A DNA stretch of 64,000 nt from Trichostrongylus colubriformis. Its lineage: Eukaryota; Nematoda; Chromadorea; Rhabditida; Trichostrongylidae. The DNA is taken from assembly GCA_963978905.1 (NCBI GenBank), contig OZ022260.1, forward strand, positions 15,241,725 to 15,305,724. The letters are read 5' to 3'. Under the pieces are notes generated by a model that made no database searches, had not been told where the DNA came from, and was given only the letters and a program-made list of their open reading frames with translations. A program made the position numbers and the translations under genes. Positions 12,690 to 23,284 of the stretch are shown piece by piece; within the stretch, counting starts at the first letter, position 1; every line of letters begins with the position of its first letter.

Positions 12690-13200
12690 GCGGAATGTTT
12701 AATCAGTTCGTCTTAGGTGCGGCGTCTAAGAGAACGAATTGAATATTGAAGAAAAACAACGAACCGTGCCACATGATAAGAGACGCTAATAAGGAGAAAC
12801 GCTTGGCATTCTGTAGTAGCATGATCGATACTGCAGAAGATTTTAGCCAGTGCATATTCACTGACGACACCACATCAAGGTCGGATTCAGAGATCATTGC
12901 GTAAGCATTCGCTCATAAATGGAATTTTCGCAGTCGGCTGCTCTATGGAGCACTGCTTTGTGAAAAGCGATGACTATTTCGCGCGCCTACGGCCGAGAGC
13001 CAATTATCAAGTCAAACCTTATCTCTGAGGAGGAATCTCCGTGCGAGGAGCTACGCAGCTAGCGATTTTCTCTGGCGAAATAAGGCTGATAGCAACAAGT
13101 GCTGTGAAATCTTGGACCGATGTCATGTCCCGTTTGCGAGAAATATTTTCAACCTTTGCGGATGTGCGACAATTTGAAACACTAGGAACATCACCAGCTC
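12690..13200 (+). pseudogene. Tc1-like transposase, middle part (decayed)
   Basis: Conceptual translation near 12750-12895 contains KEKRLAFCSSMIDTAEDF followed by an IFTDD motif, where the first catalytic Asp of a Tc1-like DDE transposase normally falls. About 40 codons on, a block reads RGATQLAIFSG, and in a shifted frame CEILDRCHVPFARNIF. Both resemble the segment between the first and second catalytic residues. Frames are broken by stops and shifts. The rest of the catalytic domain is missing here, but a C-terminal piece of the same type and strand occurs at 19829-20200, so the two may be halves of one element. Confidence 0.7.
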
Positions 13201-13239
13201 CGTCTGTCGGGTTTAACAACCTAATTTACTATTTCTTCT

Positions 13240-13309
13240 GAGGCGACTGCCTCCCTGTCACCAGTGGTGATCCTTACGGACCAGTGGTCCTTAACCGCGT
13301 CAGTGACGC
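13240..13309. repeat. Array of short hairpins, three with AGT loops
   Basis: GAGGC-GACT-GCCTC (13240-13253) is followed by three equal 13-nt hairpins: TCACC-AGT-GGTGA (13258-13270), GGACC-AGT-GGTCC (13278-13290) and GCGTC-AGT-GACGC (13297-13309), with 6-7-nt spacers. Stem sequences differ but stem length, loop and spacing are kept. The array is GC-rich next to an AT-rich block. A similar small hairpin with the complementary loop (CCTC-ACT-GAGG) lies near the other end, at 19698-19708. Confidence 0.85.
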
Positions 13310-13335
13310 CTTCATCCTTTAATTTTACTTATATA

Positions 13336-14372
13336 TTGGGTCATTCCATAAGTAATGTCGTTTTTTTTTCAAGCATAAATTTTTCCCATAAAATTACAAT
13401 TTTTTGCAGCATGTCATATATCATTTGAAAGAGGTTTTCCTGCTCTATAAAAAGGCACGTTTAGTTTCTGAGTTTGTTAGAATGGGGCCGACATTTAGGC
13501 TGGCGAAGAGGTAGGTCCAGCCGCCGAAATTTGGCCAAACCGGCAATCAATTGAAACGCTATATTTCACTTTAGGAAAGTCAACCAGTCATGTGTCGCGT
13601 ACTTAGTCCTGACCTCTTCTACAATTTCCAATATTTATTTGAACAAGAAGTCGTGTCTTTCTTTTTCTAAAATCTTTTTTTCGAGAGCACCCACACTTAT
13701 ACAAAATGAAATTTTTTTCTTTCAAACTCCTTGCTTAAAATTGTTTTATGAACCACTTCGAAGAACTTTTTCTGCTATATCGAAAACATCTTCCTAGTTT
13801 GTTTTGGCTGCGATTCAGATTGAGTTTTAATACCATGTGATAGGGGTCCAGTTGACATTTTTCACAATTTATTTTTTCCATGAGAAAGTCAAAGAGTCAG
13901 ATCAGTGGCATTTCCCTGTTCCTACTCACTACCTGTTCTTACCATTTCACCACTTGTCCAACTGATTGGTTGAGGGAATTTTCTTACCATGGTTCGAAGA
14001 AATTGTCGAAAATCACCGAGTTGTGGCGGAAAAATTAAATGTGGAAAAAGAGCGACGTGACTTTTCAAGCAACCGATTGGTGGAGCTTGTAGGAGAGGTC
14101 GGGACTAAGTGCGTCACACATGACTGGTTAGTTTTCTTTAAGTAAAATATGGTGTTTTAATTGATTGCCGGTTTGGCCAATTTTCGACTGCTGGACCTAC
14201 CTCTTCGCCAGCCTAAATGTAGGTGCCATTCTACCATACTCAAAAACTTAACATGTCGTTTTGAAGAGCAGAAAATTTCCTTCCGAACGATATATGATAT
14301 GCTGCAAAAACTTGTGATTTTATGACAAAAATTTTTGATTGAAAAAAACGACCTACTTATGGAATGACCCAA
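13336..14372. mobile_element. Mariner-like foldback element, 1037 bp
   Basis: Ends are TTGGGTCATTCCATAAGTA and its imperfect inverse, flanked by TA at 13334-13335 and 14373-14374. The inverted similarity runs in about 300 bp from each end. The inner part has no intact transposase. A relative with the same right end is at about 30751-31674. Confidence 0.87.
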
Positions 14373-14843
14373 TACATTACAACTTTTCATGTACTAACAA
14401 CTCCAATTTATTAATAATTCACAAATAACAGTTATTTACTTGAAACTCATTCCTTTTAACTACTCAAACATCCTATTTTCTTATTTGTATTGATAACTGG
14501 AGATTCTTAAGACCATTAATCTCACTGCGATCCCTTTCATGGCTCCAATTAGTCCTTACATGGGTGTTTCTCGCTATTTTTCTGCTCTTCTACGGCCTCT
14601 CTTTTACGGCTACTTCGGCCTGTAACATAATTTACTTTGCACATACTTATTGACTAAATATCAATTTTGATTGACTAATATTACCGAAGTGTGACGAATA
14701 CTACCATTCGAGCTGCTTTCTGTTACTTGTATAATCGATTCCAGGGATCAGGACCCCCATACCAGCCTTCCCTCCTACATGGATTGAATCAATTATTCGA
14801 ATTTACTGTTATGGGCTTAAGTTTTACCTCCAACTCCTTAGTC
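14373..14843. other. AT-rich 3' flank of the 193-aa gene
   Basis: Strongly AT-rich DNA with no frame or repeat recognised. It would hold the 3' UTR of the minus-strand gene ending at 14844. Confidence 0.4.
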
Positions 14844-15781
14844 TCATGGACAGTAAAAGCCCCTTAATGGGAAGTCCATTCCAATCAGAATAATTCCAAC
14901 CAAGGAGAACGGCCAATATGGAGGACTTATACTTCTAAATGTTACAACTGGTTGATTATTAAGAATACACAAGTTCATAGCTAATAACTTACTCATTCTC
15001 TGAGGTATCCGGATCACGAAACGTAATATATCCATTCTTCAAGCTAACCTCAGGGTGCTTGATTTCGTGTTCGGTACAATATTCTCTTATGCGCTTTCTT
15101 AAATATAGGCTGAAAATTTCATTTCTATCACGTAGTATTTATTAACACCATGCATCACTAATATGTAAACAGTAAAGTAGAATTATACCCATTTCCTAAA
15201 CTGTCTATATCAGCTACTTGTTCGTCTGGCCTCTTATCAACTTCGCCTTCGCATTGTTCTTTCTATTGAACTCATTCAAGTTCCTCTTTCCTTGATCAAC
15301 AAAAAAGTCCCAAAATGCTGAGCTCATATCAGCCTAAACACTTTGATGTGTAAGTATAAAATTTCATACGAAGTATAATAAGAACTTACACGGAAATTGG
15401 TAGTGCCTTCAGTACGCCTCGCTCCTTTCACCCATCCCAAAGGACTCGGATCATGGGTGTTCTTATACCTTTAAACTAATAATATATATATATCTGCCAC
15501 AATACTAATTTTAGAAATCACGTACCCTACAACGTCTTTTGAGAATTTTTCGACCACATCCTTAAGTCCTAAATTTTCCGGGTTCGGTACAAATAGAACC
15601 TTGATGGTCTTCGACAACACACATCTATTAATCTGCTCTTGTTGCCTTTCCATACGCTTATACTGGCTGGCGTTTTCGACGTCAAATCCTGGTCTCTGTA
15701 ATCTAATTAACGATTTAGTAGGTAATTTCACTTACATATAATACATATCAGCCATAGGATGAAGATACTCACCGCAGACAT
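14844..15781 (-). CDS. Unrecognised spliced gene, 193 aa, six exons
   Basis: Minus-strand exons are 15781-15773, 15695-15526, 15468-15390, 15333-15218, 15109-14993 and 14934-14844. All junctions have GT..AG ends, introns are 56-108 bp, and the phases match at each join, giving 582 nt from ATG to TGA. The start (MSARPGFDVENAS) follows an in-frame stop. The product is basic and charged at the N terminus (QYKRMERQQEQINR), then has IKVLFVPNPENLGLKDVVEK, a WVKGARRTEG stretch, FWDFFVDQGKRN, and LRKRIREYCTEHEIKHPEV. It ends with a hydrophobic tail around SLVGIILIGMDFPLRG. I do not recognise the family and no transposase or nuclease motif is visible. The donor of exon 4 (AA|GTAGCT) is weak. It lies within the AT-rich block and is divergent from the Penelope-like element starting about 370 bp away. 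It could be a host gene or an accessory ORF of a mobile element. Confidence 0.65.
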
Positions 15782-15992
15782 ATTTGATGAAGATTTACCC
15801 GAAATGATCCCAATTACACAACAAAAAACTTATTTATATTGGATGTTTCATTGCAGGACCAACACTGGGTATGGTAAGGGATCGATTAATTTGAATTCAA
15901 ATGTTGATATTATGCCAATATTACAGTTATACCCATGGTATTCTGGTTGGGCCTACGCACAAATTTCGTTTTTCCCTTCCCCCTCCTTTTGT

Positions 15993-16132
15993 GGATTAGG
16001 ACACAATCCAATACCATATCATTACCTACTCAAGAGGGCCATACCTCTTAATAAAAATAGGATTTGGATTAAGATGTAATCCGGTACCACCATCTTACTA
16101 ACTCAAGGGGGCCATACCTCTTACTAAAAATA
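15993..16132 (+). repeat. Tandem direct repeat, two units of about 70 bp
   Basis: Units at 15993-16060 and 16066-16132 both run from 'ggatta(a/g)g' through 'actcaag(a/g)gggccatacc' to 'ttaataaaaatag/ttactaaaaatag'. They sit just upstream of the Penelope-like coding remains. Tandem leader repeats are a possible remnant of that element's terminal structure, but this is inference. Confidence 0.7.
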
Positions 16133-16152
16133 GGGGTTATGCAAGTCAAAAA

Positions 16153-16865
16153 TTGGCAAGCATGAGGGGTCTATTTTTGGCGCCTCCGGTATTAGTCGTT
16201 CTTTCGGGAACAAGCAGGGAGTGTCACCCCCTGGCAGCAGCCCTGCCAAACCTTCAAGGAAGACTCCTCACTGCAAGAGGTGGGTTTGACCACCCACATA
16301 CAAGGACAAAAACTCTAAAAGTCACTGTTGATAACTACTTCTACTGCTCCTCTTTCACTAAAATAAGGGATAGGACCAACCGCTGCTACATTAGAGATTC
16401 TGGTAATGATGCAATGGCTGTAACATGTAACAATGTCTGCAGAGTATGTAATATAACTAACAAAGAAAATAGCATCACATCTCACGTCACAGGTCTCAGA
16501 GCTAATACCTATAGAGAAATAGGCACTACTTGCAGCACTAAAAATGTGGTATACTGCCTCACTTGTGTTGAATGTGTACAATATGTAGCAATATGTAGGA
16601 ATTACGTAGCAATATGTAGGAATTACCACTAGAAAAGTTAAAGAGCGAATTAAAGAACATCTGGCAAATATTTCTTCGCATAAACTGAACTTCCACTATA
16701 TAACCACTTCTTCACATGTAAGAAGGGAGTCACTGTATCTGTTCTAGATTCCATCAATAGCAATGATAGGAAAACTCTACTAGATAAAGAGTTATTTTGG
16801 ATAAAACTTTTAATGACACCATACCCGTTCGGATTGAATGATAATATCAATTTTACACCAAAATA
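16153..16865 (+). pseudogene. Penelope-like element: N-terminal Cys motif and GIY-YIG nuclease (broken)
   Basis: The frame from 16153 contains CNNVCRVCNITNKE, then CSTKNVVYCLTCVECVQYV, the usual lead-in to the GIY-YIG domain of Penelope-like retroelements. Local duplications of 10 bp and 21 bp ('gtagcaatatgtaggaatta' region, 16579-16626) shift the frame. In the other frame the nuclease continues as YVGITTRKVKERIKEH. Further on are KELFWIKLLMTPYPFGLND, with the conserved Glu and the (Y)PFGLN signature. Stops and a second shift follow. In classic Penelope the nuclease is C-terminal; here it precedes the reverse transcriptase, the order described for Naiad/Chlamys-type elements. Confidence 0.8.
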
Positions 16866-16919
16866 ATCCTCCCTACTTCTCTCTGAAAATCTAAGGATAG
16901 GTCTAATAGAGGGTCAAAG

Positions 16920-18990
16920 GTTAAAGGTGATAGACATAAAAATACTTTCGGCCAGGTGATGGATGAAATAACTAATTTGGAAGGTACTCTTAATCTCGCA
17001 CAACACTACAGACTGATAAAGACACTAAGCAAGGCGGAAATCAATGAATTGATTAAAGCCTCTTGCAGTGAGCAGTTTCTGTCGAATGTAAGCAACAAAA
17101 CAAGGTTCTCGATTTTATGTATATTAGCACACTTGCATTTTCATAAGAATGAAGCTAAGAAACCCAAACCTCTGTGTCACAATGTAGTAAAGCAGTTTAA
17201 AAGTCAAATCTTTAGCGATATCCCCTTTATTAAGGTTTTCAACTCGGGATATGTTAAACGAGTTTTAATAAATAACAATGAGTCCAATATAGGATATTCA
17301 CCCATTAGAATTATTTTTAAGTATAATAATGCTATTTCAAGTAAAATATTCAATTATAATAAGATACTTACTACTTTGGATGACACTAAGTTGGAAGAGA
17401 TAATCACGGGTAGCTGTGACTGTACTAGCAAAAATATTAAATACGTTAATACACATTACGGACATATAATAACAGGAGATCTGAACATTATCGAGGACGA
17501 TACCTATAGGGAAGTCCTTCATAAAGGTACTAAATTCAGAATTGACACGGGAATCTCTAGATTTGAAGTCAAAACGATATACTTCGGTGTAGTCAAACAA
17601 GTCATCACCTTTTTCCGAAACAAGTACAAAATCAACGCCACTAAGAGGGATAATTTGAATAAGTTTTTTGCTACTTGCTTCCATAATAAGATAAAACTAC
17701 TTCTTACACCTAACTACATCAAAAGCCAAAAGCTAGGAGTTCTACAATCTCATAAGTGATTATCATAAGAAATATGTGTTTCGCCCTCTTGACAAAGCCA
17801 ACAATAACTATGGTATTATTTGCAAAAAATTTTACGTTACTACCCTTATGGAAGAGATGGGTATTAGATATGATTTAAATAGCAGATTCTTCGTCAATCA
17901 CCTTACAAAAAACACCTATGAACATATGTCTGATACTAATAAACTTACACTTATCAGGAGACATGAACTCTTTTGCACACGGAACAATCTACATAATACC
18001 GCAGACGGATCTCCCGGTAATATATGCGCTACCCAAACTACATAAAAACCCTGTCAAATTCCGATTTATCACCGAAGCTTGCAGGAGTAGTGTTAAACCT
18101 TTAACAAAGGAACTCCACGTTCTCGCATATTAAACGTCATTTTATAAATTACCTGCGGATAATACAAGATAGAAATAGAACTATGAAAACTTATTGGGCT
18201 ATTAACAATATCAACATAAGCAAGGAACTTTGCACCGTCAAGCACGATAACATTAAATTATATACGGCAGACTTTACGAATATGTTTACCAATTTGGAGC
18301 ATAAATTAACAATCAATAACATGCAGCAATTATTGCAATTATATTTTAAGAATTCCGGGAAACCACTTATTGCTACTAATGGATACACGGTTTACTATAC
18401 AGAAGGCCGTAAGTTCAAGGATAATTTTAGATATTATCATAGTGCTGACCTTATTTTTTTGATAGAACAAAATAAGGGTGTTCCTCAAGGTGGTAACTTT
18501 GGTCCACTATTGGCCGATCTCACCTTTTCAGTATTAGAATATAATTTTTCTAAAAATATAAATTATAATGGGAATAAATTGTAATTCCATACAGATATAT
18601 GGATGATTTATTAGTCCCACATAATCGAAGTGAAGCAGTCATAAATGTATGTATCAAAGAGGTTTACAAAGATGCTATAGAAGTTAAAAAGACTCAATAC
18701 TCCGAAACAAGCAGTAATTATTTGGACTTAACTATTGAAATAAAGGCTAATAAGGTTGAAACCAGGTTATATAATAAAACGGATGATTTTGATTTCAAAG
18801 TTATTAGGTTTCCGCGTCACGACACTAGCATTTCCATGAACACCAAAGCTTCTGTCATATACACTGAAACTTTGAGGATAGCTAACACCTGCATGTTATT
18901 AAGTGCATCTATAAAAACAAGTTCACAGTTATAAGTATGATATTATAGATGATCTCAATAAAATTAAAAAACTAGTAAGTACAATTTTAG
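16920..18990 (+). pseudogene. Penelope-like reverse transcriptase (broken)
   Basis: The frame 16956-17759 carries the Penelope-type pre-RT region, with YGHIITGDLNIIEDDTYREV. After a frame break come FRPLDKANNNYGIICKKFY, then LPVIYALPKLHKNPVKFRFI, then YTADFTNMFTNL (first catalytic Asp region), GVPQGGNFGPLLADL and YRYMDDLLVPHN (the catalytic DD near 18600). The thumb-like end includes YLDLTIEI and DDFDFKVIRFP. At least four frameshifts or stops separate these blocks, so it is not functional as it stands. Codon use is AT-rich like its surroundings. The order GIY-YIG then RT on one strand supports a single Naiad-type Penelope-like element covering 16.15-19.0 kb. Confidence 0.88.
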
Positions 18991-19680
18991 GTCAGCCTCA
19001 GGTTTAACACCTTTGGTGACTCATCACCTCTTTTCCTTCTTCATTTCTATCTGTTTCATAAACTACTTATAATAGTCCTGACATCACTGCATTTCACCGT
19101 TTCCATAGTGGTACGTAAAACCGCTTTAAACAGTGCCTTCAACACGGGTAGTTGGAGAATAGATAGGTACCGCGCCCCAATCAATTTGTTGTTGCATGAA
19201 GGGTAGCCTGCCTGTTACCTGACTATCGAACCTAATGCATTATGATTCGTCTTCTTGGCGGACTACTTAACATATAAATTGCCGGGGTGTAATCTCTCGT
19301 TGTTTATCTGAATTCCACTCCTTTTCTTTTGGACTTACACTTATTTTTCTATATATGATAGTATCGCTATCGGAGCACAATCTGTCTAGTCCTTTCCACT
19401 AACGTTTTTCTCGGTGTTTCAGGATAATTATTGTCGGATATACTTATTTATAGTTGGCATAATATATGTTCAAATAGATATTGGGGACACTTATCCCAGT
19501 AATACAGGTATGCCTTTCCAAGTAATTTCTTTATATTTACATTATAGTTATTACTCTTTCTTTCGTTTCTTTTATTCTGGTGGGTATTTATTTCTTGTAT
19601 TTGTATACTCTTTACTACGTGGTTCTAATTTTTTCCAATTTTCCTTCTCTAGTCGATAACCCCTTTTTAATCATTCTTTT
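18991..19680. other. AT-rich tail of the inserted block
   Basis: No coding motif seen. Frames at 19414-19783 are T-rich hydrophobic translations typical of AT-rich noncoding DNA. It probably holds the 3' untranslated end of the Penelope-like element. Confidence 0.4.
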
Positions 19681-19774
19681 GTTTTCATCAACACCTCCCT
19701 CACTGAGGAGCCTCCAGGTGTTGATGAAAACACAGTGGTTCGCCTTAGTTGGGGAGGCGAAACGAACCACTTTA
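19681..19774. repeat. Two adjacent hairpins at the right end of the AT-rich block
   Basis: The first has perfect 16-bp arms, GTTTTCATCAACACCT (19681-19696) and its inverse (19716-19731), with an inner CCTC-ACT-GAGG hairpin at 19698-19708. The second (about 19735-19774) pairs AGTGGTTCGCCT with AGGCGAA-ac-GAACCACT, with a two-base bulge. They lie about 60 bp before the right half of the split Tc1-like relic. Confidence 0.85.
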
Positions 19775-19828
19775 ACTTCTTAACTATAATGATTCTAACC
19801 ACCCTTCTGTAGTTGTTCTTTAGATCAG

Positions 19829-20200
19829 ATGAGGGTGTTGACCTCTCTTCTCTCTCAAAAACTACTTTCAGCACTCAGAATCCTCGTGCAAAACAACGAT
19901 CCCGCAGATAAGAGTGCGTATACAGTTGATCGGAAGAAGACCACAAATGTGCGACCGCTCGATTGGCCATCGGGATCTCCCGATTTGAAAGTAATAGAGC
20001 TGATGATTAAAGGTTGATGAAATTTCTTGTTCCAAAACGTAACCAGAACTTGCAAGAAACGAAATCCACGAACACTGGAGCAACTAAGAACGGCAGTTGC
20101 AACATTTTGGAAAACACACCTGCTGCATGTTCATCGTACTTAGGCGGAATACATAGAGAACTCCCCAGTGTTGTTCAGCACGAAGGAGGTCACATCTAGG
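19829..20200 (+). pseudogene. Tc1-like transposase, C-terminal part (decayed)
   Basis: Translation gives LVQNNDPADKSAYT, matching the QDNDPKHTS-type motif with the second catalytic Asp, then DWPSGSPDLKVIELM, matching the (E)SPDLNPIE motif. In shifted frames RTLEQLRTAVATFWKT and a terminal VVQHEGGHI follow, as in Tc1-like C termini. Stops and frameshifts interrupt it. Upstream transposase sequence is absent here but present on the same strand at 12690-13200. Confidence 0.8.
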
Positions 20201-20239
20201 AAGGGCGATGAAATAGCTTTGGAGCCTGTTTCGATGAAA

Positions 20240-21505
20240 CCTCAAATTGAAGTTATTGTAGACAATTTCTGTCGACTGGGCTCTGAAGTTGGCGTTGATG
20301 TTTAGAGAACAATAAATTTGCTCATTACTTCGGTTTTCGGAAGCTTTTGCCGAAATCTGGTGAAATTTCTCTTGTAACCCAAATGCACTGGAGGAATTTG
20401 ATACGATTTGCTTCACTTTTATGACGAAGAAGGTAGCTTTTATAGATGAACCGTTACATCACGTCGAGAGTACCACTATGAGAGCAGCTCCTGACCAGGG
20501 CGTTTTCAGAAGAACAATAGAATCTAGATTCGAGTGTTTACATCGGAATCTCCCGACTGACGACTCTTTGACATTGTAAAGAGACTGCTAAGGACGCTAT
20601 TTATATGCAACCAGACAGGCGATTTTTGACAGAACTGAAAACTAGCGTTTCCAGAAGACGCCACTGAACACCCTCTGAGTGTTTTTCACTGATACAGACG
20701 CTACATGTGTGAAGGGAACACGGTTCATATTCAATCGGATGTGCGATTTTCAAGAAACTCGGGCCCATGGTGTACTTCAGATGGGTTTTCACTCGAGCGC
20801 ATTATTGAACAGAGTCTCAATAAACCGTTTTCCATGACTTCATTGACTTAATTTTGTTGGACCGTCGACCGCCACATGGTCGCGCACATAGGGCGAACAC
20901 GTGAATCGCAAACGGTTATGAGGGCCTTGACAGCCCGGCAAGCGATGACGTAACGGGAAAAACAGAGGTCATTAACACAGATGATGTTATGTATCACTGG
21001 ATAGCATCCTTCCTGAGGAATCGAACGGTGTACTTCTCAGTTACGCTCTTGCTTACAGAAGTGAGTTGAAAGAAGTTCATAAACAGGAGCTGTTAGTTAG
21101 GGTCACATCAGTGAGGGGTTTTGTAAGCAGAGCATACACGGTGCTGCTATTTGGAATCACACCAGGGAAGAGGGACTCATCTGAAATGACGATCACTTCC
21201 ATAATTCATGTACACCTGTGAGCTCGGATTCGAACTGTGAAGGGATCTCGCCGCCAGCTCATCAGATTTTGAAGAATTTTTCCCTCAAACATTTCAGAAT
21301 GTAAAATATGACCTAGTGCCAAGTTCGAGAAAACCTAAAACCTGAAGTGCCATCCTGTAGATTTCGGCGATCTGATTCAAAAATATGGATGTCTGGCGAA
21401 AATCAATAATCAATCCATTTATAGCGACAAAACAATTGAAAAACGTGAAAACGCGCTTTCGCGCGAATTTTAACACTTTTACGGCAGTAACTGTATGAAG
21501 GAAGC
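20240..21505 (-). repeat. 1.3-kb interspersed repeat, copy B (inverted)
   Basis: The reverse complement aligns with 4105-5460, including the MKQIVSNS frame start at 20416 and the cgcgcgaaagcgcg hairpin near 21450. It abuts the Tc1-like relic on its left. Confidence 0.8.
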
Positions 21506-22155
21506 GCAATTTCATTGACTACACTTGAGATGGTGCCGTCACATTTTCTTCTCGTCGAAGATACCACAAATCGGACAACAGCTAATCGTATAGTCGACTG
21601 CGCAAAAGGCGATGCATGAAAGTGTGAGGTGGCACATCTACAATGGCGGGAGATTCTAATTTAAACGATCTTCACTCTTTTGATATCCACTGCTGCACTA
21701 ATTCATAGATGCTCAGCACTCGGCTCAAGACGACGGATCCGGGGGAGAGAGGCCGAAAGAGAGGAGCGAGCGACCGGGAGAAGATGACGTGGTTGCCATC
21801 GCTGCTGTCAGCCACGCCGAGAGAAGGTGGCCTAGTTTTGTAGTCACCGTTTGAGCGACTTTAGCATACAAAGACTAATGGTAAGGCCGCCTTCACACTC
21901 TGTATGGTATCCGGCCTGCGTGCAGACGTCAGGGTAGCGAGGTAGAGTGATTCAGACGCACAAGCGGAGATGGCGTGGGGGGCGGTCCGGAACACTCTAT
22001 TTGGAGTCCTTTTATTCAAGGTACCGTCTGACGCGTGCAGATTAAGCACAATCCGCTCCCCTACTCAAATTTCGAATTCTTCGATGTACATTCTTTGAAA
22101 TCCCCTTGTTTGGAATTTTGGTGATATTCCTGACGACAAATTTTTTGAGTATGCG
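21506..22155. other. Unassigned spacer downstream of the collagen gene
   Basis: A GC-rich stretch at 21720-21990 shows no domain in any frame. No RNA gene seen. Confidence 0.4.
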
Positions 22156-22161
22156 TTTATT
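22156..22161 (-). other. Poly(A) signal of the collagen gene
   Basis: AATAAA on the minus strand, about 40 nt after the collagen stop codon. Confidence 0.7.
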
Positions 22162-22201
22162 CTACTACCGGGAAAACTCCAAGCATCATAAATGACAGAT
22201 T

Positions 22202-23252
22202 TCAGAGTTTCTTAGTGCTTGCGTAAAGACTGCGAGGAGGACATGGACAATAGGTCGAGTCTCTTCCTGGTGCACCAGGACGACCAGGAGAACCTGGCTG
22301 TCCATCCATGCCTTTGTGTCCGGGAGATCCCGGCTGGCCAGGCGGCCCCAGAGGTCCGTGTCCACCTGGTGTACCAATTTTACCTGGTGCACCTGGCTTT
22401 CCAGGTCCACCACGTGGTCCTGGCGGTCCTGGAGGACCTCGTTGGCCAACTCCTTTTCTCCCTTCCTGGCCGGGTCGCCCGGGTTGTCCAGGTGGTCCAT
22501 GGTTTCCTACAGGTCCCGCTTCTCCTGGTGGACCTCTCGGACCAGGTCCTCCATTTTGTCCACGTCTCCCGGGCATTCCAGGTTTTCCATCCGATCCTGG
22601 AGGTCCCGGGCGACCGATGGCTCCTGGTGGTCCTGGTGGTCCCGGTGGGCACTTGATACAACCTGGAGGAGGAGCTGGACAATGAATAGGAGCGTATACC
22701 GTTGTATCGTCTCTCCCGGGTGGACCAGGCCGACCAGGAGTGCCTGAAATGGAAAATGATATGCTCACAGTTCAAGCATAGGCGTACATCAACGCACTTA
22801 CCAGGCGGTCCACGTGGACCAGGTGGGCCAGGGGGGCCGGGTCGGCATGTGATGGTTAGAGGTTCACAGATGCACCACGGCGGTAAAGCTTGTCGTTTTG
22901 GGCGAAAAATCGAATTGAACGGATTTTCACGGCGTTTCGACGGTGGTGATACAATCACCTGGACGTCCATCATTTCGGTCCAGGCTAAGTCGGTTTCAAG
23001 CCGGAATGTGGCAACAGAATCGAGCACCTGAATGAGTTTTTTTCAAAGCTTGAAGTGGTGTACGTCAGATATGTGAACCGGCTGTAGCCGCTCAAAAAAC
23101 CGAAAAAAAACGACTAATCTCACCATATCATGGAGCTCTTTGATCTCGTTGTACAGCGACGGCACCACACAAAGGCAAGCTCCGATGGCAAGTATCGAAG
23201 CTACAGATGCCGCGATGATGATATTCTTGTCGCTGAACACGGTGGTAGACAT
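22202..23252 (-). CDS. Nematode cuticle collagen, 298 aa, three exons
   Basis: Minus-strand exons are 23252-23124, 23027-22802 and 22743-22202, with introns of 96 and 58 bp and consistent phases (129+226+542 nt). The N terminus ([10 protein letters not shown]) leads into a hydrophobic signal-anchor at residues 11-32. A non-collagenous region follows with a furin/BLI-4-type site RPKR before [11 protein letters not shown]. The first Gly-X-Y block ([15 protein letters not shown]) is interrupted by a Cys-bearing segment ([12 protein letters not shown]). A long Gly-X-Y domain comes next, and the C terminus is YCPCPPRS plus a short tail. Three Cys clusters flank the triple-helical blocks, as in nematode cuticle collagens that form inter-chain disulphides. 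The product is secreted by the hypodermis into the cuticle. Which collagen subfamily member it is cannot be settled by eye. Opposite-strand Pro/Gly-rich frames are shadows. Confidence 0.95.
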
Positions 23253-23284
23253 CGTTGCTGGTGTCCTCTGAACTCCAGAGGATG

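Noticed and set aside
14990..15030. CTGAGGT...GAAAC near a possible hammerhead motif
   Set aside because: It lacks the required A in the CUGANGA core and falls in a coding exon of the 193-aa gene.
19999..20035. CTGATGA...GAAA resembling a hammerhead ribozyme core
   Set aside because: The bases between cannot form stem II, and the site lies in transposase-derived sequence.
22219..22747. Long plus-strand frames opposite the collagen gene
   Set aside because: Gly/Pro and Trp/Ser-rich translations of the reverse strand of Gly-X-Y repeats; the collagen on the minus strand has introns, a TATA box and a poly(A) signal.
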